A DNA stretch of 64,000 bases from assembly GCA_937899415.1 (NCBI GenBank), contig CALBPI010000059.1:79992-143991 (forward strand), in the 5' to 3' direction. Under the pieces are notes generated by a model. That model searched no databases. It was not told the DNA's origin and saw only the letters and a list, made by a program, of their open reading frames with translations. A program made the translations under genes and the position numbers. The stretch is from an uncultured Gammaproteobacteria bacterium. GTDB lineage: Bacteria > Pseudomonadota > Gammaproteobacteria > Steroidobacterales > Woeseiaceae. Below, piece by piece: positions 57,746 through 64,000 of this stretch (position 1 is the stretch's first letter; each line of letters opens with the position of its first letter).

Positions 57746-58988
57746 GGCGGGCCCTCGTGGTGGGATGCTGAACCAGCGTCGACATGTCCTTGTCGCCGCG
57801 GCCCGAGTTGCCGATGAGCATCGTCTTCCCGGGGTTTTTGCGTGCCCATTCACGGGCACCGACAAATGCGTGCGCGGTCTCGAGTGCCGTCAGGATACCC
57901 TCCTCGGCGCACACCTCATCGAGCGCATCGAGCACGTCGGCATCGCCGGCCGCTTCGTAACGCACGCGTCCGATAGACTGCAGGAAGGCGTGCTCGGGAC
58001 CGACACCCGAATAGTCGAGACCTGCCGATACGGACTGCGTTTCCTGCACCTGACCATTGGGGTCCTGCAGGATCATCGTGTAGCTGCCTTGCAGCACGCC
58101 CGGTGTGCCGGTCGCGAGCGTCGCCGCGTTTTGGCCCAGCCCGCTGCCAATACCGCCGGCCTCGACGCCCACGATCTCGACATCGGGATCACCGAGAAAC
58201 GCGTGAAACAGGCCGATGGCGTTCGAGCCACCGCCGACGCAGGCGAACACCGCGTCGGGGAGCTTTCCGGCCTGTTTGAGCATCTGCGCCCGCGCCTCGT
58301 CGCCGATGCAGCGGTGCATCTCGCGTACGAGGTAGGGGTACGGATGTGGCCCCACGGCCGAGCCCAGCAGGTAATACGTGCCATCGGGGTCCGACACCCA
58401 GTCGCGCAGGGCTTCGTCGATGGCGGCGCGCAGCGTTTTGTCACCCGACTCAACGGCAACCACCTCCGCACCCAGGCGACGCATGCGATCCACGTTAGGT
58501 GCCTGGCGCGAGATGTCGACAGCACCCATGTACACGCGACACGGCAAACCAATGCGCGCGCAGGCCGCAGCCGATGCGACGCCGTGCTGGCCCGCACCCG
58601 TTTCCGCGATAACGCGCTTGGCACCCAGACGCTTGGCGAGCAGCGCCTGGCCGATGGCGTTGTTGATCTTGTGCGCGCCTGTGTGGGCCAGGTCTTCGCG
58701 CTTGAGCCACACGTCAGCGCCCCAGGCCCGCGACAATCCACGTGCCGGTGTCAGCGCCGTCGGGCGCCCCACCCACTCGAACAGCTCGTGGCAGAATTCT
58801 TCCTGAAAACCGGGCTCGCGCAGGTAGTCGCGCACGCCGGCTTCAAGGCGCTCGAGTGCCGGTACGAGTGTTTCGGGCACGTAGCGCCCGCCGAATGCAC
58901 CAAAGCGACCGCGTGCGTCGGGCAACTCGCCCGCCAGCAACGCCGCCAGCAATGCCGCGTCGTCTTGCTCCTTAGGTTTCGCTTGCAT
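57732..58988 (-). CDS. trpB: Tryptophan synthase beta subunit
   Basis: PLP enzyme joining indole and serine. The 418-residue protein has the PLP lysine Lys107 (HTGAHKINNAIGQ), the GGGSNAIG phosphate-binding loop, Glu in ETGAGQHGVA, and the N-terminal RFGAFGGRYVPETL. A GGGAAGGGATCAGG ribosome-binding site lies ahead of the ATG. Its length is close to E. coli (397) with a short tail. Confidence 0.97.
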   Translation of the reverse strand: MQAKPKEQDDAALLAALLAGELPDARGRFGAFGGRYVPETLVPALERLEAGVRDYLREPGFQEEFCHELFEWVGRPTALTPARGLSRAWGADVWLKREDLAHTGAHKINNAIGQALLAKRLGAKRVIAETGAGQHGVASAAACARIGLPCRVYMGAVDISRQAPNVDRMRRLGAEVVAVESGDKTLRAAIDEALRDWVSDPDGTYYLLGSAVGPHPYPYLVREMHRCIGDEARAQMLKQAGKLPDAVFACVGGGSNAIGLFHAFLGDPDVEIVGVEAGGIGSGLGQNAATLATGTPGVLQGSYTMILQDPNGQVQETQSVSAGLDYSGVGPEHAFLQSIGRVRYEAAGDADVLDALDEVCAEEGILTALETAHAFVGAREWARKNPGKTMLIGNSGRGDKDMSTLVQHPTTRARHAGA

Positions 58989-59002
58989 CCTGATCCCTTC
59001 CC

Positions 59003-59596
59003 TTACGCAAACGCTGCGCGCGCCGTGCGCACAAACGTCATGATTTTTTCCGCGTCTTTCTGCCCGGGGGTCACCTCGACGCCGCTTGAAACATCGACGC
59101 CCCAGGGGGCCACATCGGCGATGGCCTGGCCGACGTTTTCCGGGTTAAGCCCGCCTGCCAGCACGAGCTCGCGCCCGCGCGCCACACGCGCGGCCAGCCC
59201 CCAGTCCGCGGTCTCACCACTGCCGCTGTTGCGGCCTTCAAAGAGGAGCCGCTGCGGCAGGTCATCGGCATCCGTGACGTCGTGGTCTCGGTAGACGGGC
59301 AGCCCCGTCACGCCGGGCAACAGATCAAAGCTGTCGTAGTCGCCAACGTCCGTCTGCAGCACATCGGGCGCAACCCGGGCCTGCACCTCGTGCGCAAGTT
59401 CGGGCGCCGGATGACGCATCACGGCAACGACCCGCGCATGCCCGCGCGCGAGGCCCGCAAGCAATACGGCCGCGTCCACCGACACAGCGCGCGGCGACTC
59501 GGCGAACACGAAGCCCACGGCGTCGACGCCAGCCTCAATCGCCGCCGACACCGCTTCAGGCGTGGTGAGTCCGCACACCTTGATCCAGCCGGTCAT
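59003..59596 (-). CDS. trpF: Phosphoribosylanthranilate isomerase
   Basis: Isomerises phosphoribosylanthranilate (197 residues, normal). Catalytic Cys8 in IKVCGLT and the DADDLPQRLLFEGR region with GGLNPENVGQA and VDVSSGVE motifs. It overlaps trpC by 4 bases (ATGA). Separate from trpC, unlike the fused enterobacterial TrpCF. Confidence 0.96.
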   Translation of the reverse strand: MTGWIKVCGLTTPEAVSAAIEAGVDAVGFVFAESPRAVSVDAAVLLAGLARGHARVVAVMRHPAPELAHEVQARVAPDVLQTDVGDYDSFDLLPGVTGLPVYRDHDVTDADDLPQRLLFEGRNSGSGETADWGLAARVARGRELVLAGGLNPENVGQAIADVAPWGVDVSSGVEVTPGQKDAEKIMTFVRTARAAFA

Positions 59597-60441
59597 GCGC
59601 CCACTCCGGCTGCAGCACGGCCGGCCTCGACGAACTCGACGACGGCCTCTGTGGCGTCTTCTCGGCGCATGAGTGCCGTGCCAATCAGCGCCACGTCGTA
59701 GCCCATGCCCACGGCGCGCGCCGCATCCACGGGCACTTTGAGCCCGCTCTCGGCAACACGCGGCAGCTCACGCGGCAGATAATCGACGAGGCGTTCGAGG
59801 CGTTCGTTGTCGACCGCGAGCGTTCGCAGGTCGCGCGTGTTGACGCCCACGAGCAACTGGCCTGCCTTTGCGAGTTCGGTGCCCGCGCGCGTATCCACGA
59901 GGCGCGACGCGCGCGACGTGTCCTCGGCATCAAAACACTCGACGAGCACGAACAAACCGAGCTCGGCCGCACGCGCGGTGAGGTTGGCCAGCGCGGCATC
60001 GTCGAGCATGGCGACGATGGCAAGCACGCCGCCTGCACCCGCGAGCCGGGCTTCGACGACCTGGTAGTCGTCGACGAGAAAGTCCTTACGCATCGCGGGG
60101 ACGTCATGGCCCGCGAGCACGCGTGCCGCCGCCGCGAGGTGCTCGAGTGTGCCCGAAAACCGGTCAGGCTCCGTGAGCACCGAAACCGCGGCCGCACCGC
60201 CCGTGGCATAGGCCGTCGCCCGTGCCGTGGGATCGAAGTCGGTCGCGTCAGCCAGCGCGCCCTCAGCAGGCGACGTCGCCTTGATCTCGGCAATGACGTC
60301 GAAGCCACCGGCCAGCGACAACCGGGGCGCCGGGCTCGCGTCCTCAACAAGCCGCATGAGCCGGTCCATGCTGCGCGCAGCGCGCGCGGCCTCGAGTCTG
60401 CGCAGGCTGCCCGCGGCCATGGTGGCGAGAAAATCAGCCAC
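59593..60441 (-). CDS. trpC: Indole-3-glycerol-phosphate synthase
   Basis: Ring-closing enzyme giving indole-3-glycerol phosphate. The GTG at 60441 gives 282 residues; VIAEIKATSPAEG is the conserved active-site strand (Glu, Lys), MRKDFLVDDYQV the second, VECFDAED and GVNTRDLRTL the others, with VAESGLKVP. Eight bases overlap trpD. The longer upstream frame to 60834 runs antisense-like inside trpD and was not used. Confidence 0.96.
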   Translation of the reverse strand: MADFLATMAAGSLRRLEAARAARSMDRLMRLVEDASPAPRLSLAGGFDVIAEIKATSPAEGALADATDFDPTARATAYATGGAAAVSVLTEPDRFSGTLEHLAAAARVLAGHDVPAMRKDFLVDDYQVVEARLAGAGGVLAIVAMLDDAALANLTARAAELGLFVLVECFDAEDTSRASRLVDTRAGTELAKAGQLLVGVNTRDLRTLAVDNERLERLVDYLPRELPRVAESGLKVPVDAARAVGMGYDVALIGTALMRREDATEAVVEFVEAGRAAAGVGA

Positions 60442-61458
60442 GACCAAACTCAGCGAGCCCGTCGAGCAAACGGGCCGCGTCGCCCGAGTCGATGGCGGCT
60501 TGTGCTTGGGCCACGCCCGCGCGCGCGTCATCGACGAGTCCCGCCACCTCGAGTACCAGCGAGGTGCCCATGAGCAAGGCATCGCGGTGCGCGCCTGTGT
60601 CCGTGCCTCGCAAGACGTCGGCCATGGCGCGCGCGTTGACTTCGGCGTCGCCGCCCGCGAGGTCCGTCGCCGTGCAGCGGGCGATGCCGTAGTCCTCGGG
60701 TGTGCGCGTGTGCCGCAGGACCTGCCCCGGCGTGACATCGAACAGCGTGAACGGAGATACGGGCGTGGCCTCATCCCAGCCATTGTCGCCGTGCACGACG
60801 AACGCACGTTCGATGGCCAGCCCCGACAGCGCATCGGCCATGAGGGCCGCCACGTCTTTCGAGAACGCGCCGATGACCTGGTAAGGCGTCTGCGCGGGAT
60901 TCGTCAGCGGGCCGAGCACATTGAACACGGTGCGCACGCCCATAGCCTGGCGCACGGGAACCACCGACTTCATGGCCGGGTGGTAGGCGGGTGCGAACAG
61001 GAACGTGAAATTTGTGGCCTCGAGACAGCGCCCGGCGGCCGCCGCGTCGAGCGGCAGACCAAGCCCCATTGACTCGAGCACATCAGCACTGCCCGACTTG
61101 CTCGAAACCGAGCGGTTGCCGTGCTTCACCACGCGCGCACCTGCCGCTGCCGCGAGCAGGGCTGTGCCCGTCGACAGGTTGTAGCTGCCTGAACCGTCGC
61201 CGCCCGTCCCGACGGTGTCGACTGTGGGCAGGTTGGGGTCAATGTCGGGGCGCAACGCGCGCTCGCGCATGACCGCCGCGAAGCCGCGAATCTCGTCAGC
61301 GGTTTCGCCCTTGGCACGCAATGCCGTAAGCAACGCGCCCGCCATCGCGGGCGCCAGTGCGTCGTCGGCAAGCGCCGTCATGATTTGCGAAGCCTCTGCC
61401 TCACTCAGGTCCTGCCCGGCGAGCAGCGTTTCGAGCAGCGGTGCCAATTCGGGGCGGC

Positions 61459-61462
<4 letters not shown>
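60434..61462 (-). CDS. trpD: Anthranilate phosphoribosyltransferase
   Basis: Transfers the phosphoribosyl group to anthranilate. A GTG at 61462, overlapping trpG as GTGA, yields 342 residues with [20 protein letters not shown], the [18 protein letters not shown] motif and [10 protein letters not shown], all conserved. Not fused to trpG. Confidence 0.96.
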
Positions 61463-62048
<586 letters not shown>

Positions 62049-62052
<4 letters not shown>

Positions 62053-63434
62053 AGCCCTTCTCCCGCCAGCTGCAGCGCGCGCCGGATAATGGCGCTCTTG
62101 GCCAGCACCTCTTCGTATTCCCGCGACGGGTCAGAGTCGGCCACGATACCCGCGCCTGCCTGGAAACTGTACTTGCCGTCACGAAAAACGACCGTTCGAA
62201 TCGTGATGGCCTGATCCATGTCGCCGCCCTGCCCGAAGTAACCGACCGTGCCCGCGTAGAGGCCGCGCCCGACGGGCTCGAAGCCGTCGATGAGTTGCAT
62301 GGCGCGCACCTTGGGTGCACCCACGAGCGTCCCCGCCGGGAATGTCGCCGCGAACAGATCGAACGCGTCCTTGTCCTCGGCGAGTTGCCCCTGTACGCCG
62401 CTCACGATGTGCATGACGTGGCTGTAGCGCTCGATGGACATATAGGGGTCGACGCCGACGCTGCCTGCAGCCGCGACCCGACCGAGGTCGTTGCGCGCGA
62501 GATCGACGAGCATGACGTGCTCGGCGCGCTCCTTGGGGTCTGCGAGCAGGCGCCGCGCGTTGTTATCGTCCTCGGCCGCATCGGCGCCGCGCGGCAGCGT
62601 ACCCGCAATCGGTCGCAGCGCGGCGTCGCGACCGTTGAGCCGCACAAGTGCCTCGGGTGAGGACCCCGCAACCTGCAGATCACCGAAGTCGCAGTAGTAG
62701 AGATAGGGCGACGGATTGAGCAGTCGCAGCGCCCGGTAGACCTCGAACGGCGACACCTCCGTGGCGCCCTCGAAGCACACTGACAAGACGATCTGGTAGA
62801 TATCGCCCGCAGCGATGTACTCACGCGCCGCCTCGACATGACCGCAGAAGGCATCGCGCGACAGGCTCGCCTTGGCCGCGGCCACTGGGCCGCCCGTCTC
62901 GGGCTCGGGCAGCGCGCCGCGCAACCGGCGCACGATGTCACCGCGCAGCAACTCGCGCTCGGCGTCCGTACCCGCGTGCAGCAACGCGATGCGGCGCGTC
63001 AGGTGGTCGAAGACGAGCAACGATTCGGTCGCGAGATAGGCGGCCTCGGGCACGCCGGCGGCCGGCTCGGGCTGGTCGGGCAGGTGTTCAAAGCGGCGCA
63101 CGACGTCATAGCCGGCCACGCCCACGAGCCCGCCCGCGAACGGCAGGTCGGGAATTTCGGGCGCGAGCCGCGGTGCGTCGGCAAGTGCGCCGCGCAGCGC
63201 GTCGAGGTAGGCGGCCTGGTCGGCGGGCGCGGGCGACGCCTGGTCCCCGCGGTGCATCGTGCCCTCAGCGATGCGAATTTCTTCAGCCGCGCCAAAACCC
63301 AGGAAGGAGTAGCGAGAGAGCCGCTGCCCCTGCTCGACACTCTCCAGCAAATAGCGCGGTTTCAGGTCCGCGAGCTTCATGTAGGCCGATACGGGGGTAT
63401 CGAGATCGGCCAGGATGTCAAAAGGCGCCTGCAT
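62049..63434 (-). CDS. trpE: Anthranilate synthase component I
   Basis: Makes anthranilate from chorismate. The 461-residue protein has the tryptophan feedback site motif LLES (29-32), the catalytic core [48 protein letters not shown] and the C-terminal [16 protein letters not shown]. It begins the structural genes after the leader and attenuator, so both feedback and attenuation likely act here. Confidence 0.97.
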
Positions 63435-63481
63435 GTTGTCTGCCTATACGTTGTCCAGGTCCCGGTTCCGGACGCAGACAC

Positions 63482-63518
63482 AAAAAGACCCGTCTGCGCA
63501 CCTGCGGAGACGGGTCTT
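63482..63518 (-). terminator. trp attenuator terminator
   Basis: On the minus strand, AAGACCCGTCT and AGACGGGTCTT form a perfect 11-bp stem over 12 loop bases, followed by a short U-tract. It lies between the leader peptide stop and trpE, about 50 bases after the stop. Its 5' arm (ACCCGTC) can also pair with GGCGGGT at the leader stop (63562-63568), giving the alternative antiterminator. Confidence 0.85.
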
Positions 63519-63567
63519 GCTTGTTACTGGATCGATTCGAGTTCGAACGTACGGAAGCACCACCCGC

Positions 63568-63627
63568 CTAGCGGAGGCGCCACCACCACGCGTTGCCGCG
63601 TCCTTCGAATGCCACTCGATACGTCAT
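63568..63627 (-). CDS. trpL: trp leader peptide (three Trp codons in a row)
   Basis: A 19-residue open frame, MTYRVAFEGRGNAWWWRLR, with consecutive TGG codons at 63580-63588 (Trp14-16) followed by an Arg-Leu-Arg-stop. Position ahead of a terminator and trpE, and the run of Trp codons, match ribosome-mediated attenuation: stalling at the Trp codons would favour the antiterminator, and free passage favours the terminator. It is too short for normal gene finding. No clear ribosome-binding site is present. Confidence 0.82.
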   Translation of the reverse strand: MTYRVAFEGRGNAWWWRLR

Positions 63628-63633
63628 AGCTTG

Positions 63634-63662
63634 AGTATCGACAAGCACCGGCTGGTCGTCAA
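63634..63662 (-). promoter_or_regulatory. trp operon promoter
   Basis: TTGACG (63657-63662) and GATACT (63634-63639) are 17 bases apart. The predicted start, about 7 bases after the -10, coincides with the leader ATG (63627), implying a leaderless or nearly leaderless leader-peptide message. I see no TrpR operator by eye. Confidence 0.6.
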
Positions 63663-63676
63663 CCCGCCCTGTCACG

Positions 63677-64000
63677 CTAGAGCACGTAGCGCCAGGGCAG
63701 AACGAACGAGAAGCCCAGCCACATGATGATGGTCAGCGGCACACCGACCCGGGCGAAGTCCGAGAAGCGGTAGCCGCCCGCGCTCAGGATGAGGAGGTTG
63801 GTCTGATAACCGATGGGCGTGGCGTAGCTCATGTTGGCGCCAAACAGGACGGCCAGCACGAACGGTCGCGGGTCGGCACCGAGCTGCGTGGCAACACTGA
63901 TCGCAATGGGGGTTCCGATGACGGCGGCGGCATTGTTCGAGACGACGTTCGTGAGCACCGACATGATGAGCATGAACCCCGCCAGGATGTAGGGCACGGG
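63677..64000 (-). CDS. SLC13/DASS-type permease, C-terminal part
   Basis: The frame runs in from the right edge; the last 107 residues are present. They carry two or three membrane segments and the conserved SNNAAAVIGTPIAIS and FGANMSYATPIGYQTNLLI motifs, which form the Na+/substrate-binding hairpin of SLC13 (DASS) transporters of sulfate or dicarboxylates. It ends 49 bases upstream of trpL, with no terminator visible between, so some read-through into the trp leader is possible. Confidence 0.88.
   Translation of the reverse strand, partial: PVPYILAGFMLIMSVLTNVVSNNAAAVIGTPIAISVATQLGADPRPFVLAVLFGANMSYATPIGYQTNLLILSAGGYRFSDFARVGVPLTIIMWLGFSFVLPWRYVL

Overview
This is a GC-rich chromosomal window, densely packed with mostly housekeeping genes, from a gammaproteobacterium. 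The lineage call rests on conserved gene order: topA-smg-dprA-LysM protein diverging from def-fmt-rsmB-DUF4390-ntrY-ntrX, plus hemB-aroE, fadI, priA-argS and a complete trp operon. The TopA without zinc ribbons but with a lysine-rich tail, the large secreted S8 protease and the Na+:alanine symporter suggest an aquatic Xanthomonadales/Chromatiales-like lineage; I cannot name a genus. I saw no insertion sequence, phage gene, CRISPR array, tRNA or rRNA.

Layout. 0-7 kb: 3' end of a ClsC-like phospholipase D gene, a stand-alone secretin N-domain protein, and gltD/gltB on the minus strand. 7-16 kb: small lipoprotein, DUF924, MATE exporter, fadI, an alanine symporter, a LolA-like/beta-barrel pair, then tpm-DUF427-membrane protein on the minus strand. 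17-26 kb: hemH and a VOC protein; a minus-strand HNH nuclease / 5'-3' exonuclease / anchored protein operon; a 434-bp regulatory region with DnaA-box-like 9-mers and a perfect CRP-type palindrome in front of priA; then argS and an FtsN-like SPOR gene. 26-33.5 kb: one minus-strand operon def-fmt-rsmB-DUF4390-ntrY-ntrX-ACT. 33.8-42.5 kb: plus-strand LysM lipoprotein, dprA, smg, topA, a lipoprotein with a methyltransferase fold, hemF, VOC, alpha/beta hydrolase. 42.5-53 kb: S8 protease, tag, an ECF sigma/anti-sigma pair, hemB, aroE, a DUF4397 lipoprotein, gorA. 53-64 kb: prlC, an HD phosphohydrolase, panD, a DUF2007 gene and the whole tryptophan operon (trpEGDCFBA, minus strand), ending in a truncated SLC13 permease.

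The main regulatory discovery is upstream of trpE. A 19-codon leader peptide with three consecutive Trp codons is followed by an 11-bp stem terminator with a U-tract, a classical ribosome-mediated attenuator. The promoter in front of it would start transcription at or next to the leader AUG. Other points worth a second look are the nearly identical tandem duplication inside the anti-sigma factor, an NtrX whose ATPase motifs have lost key residues, the regulatory cluster before priA, and the HNH/FEN-nuclease operon. Most genes are ordinary and well conserved; I found no convincing wholly new multi-gene system.
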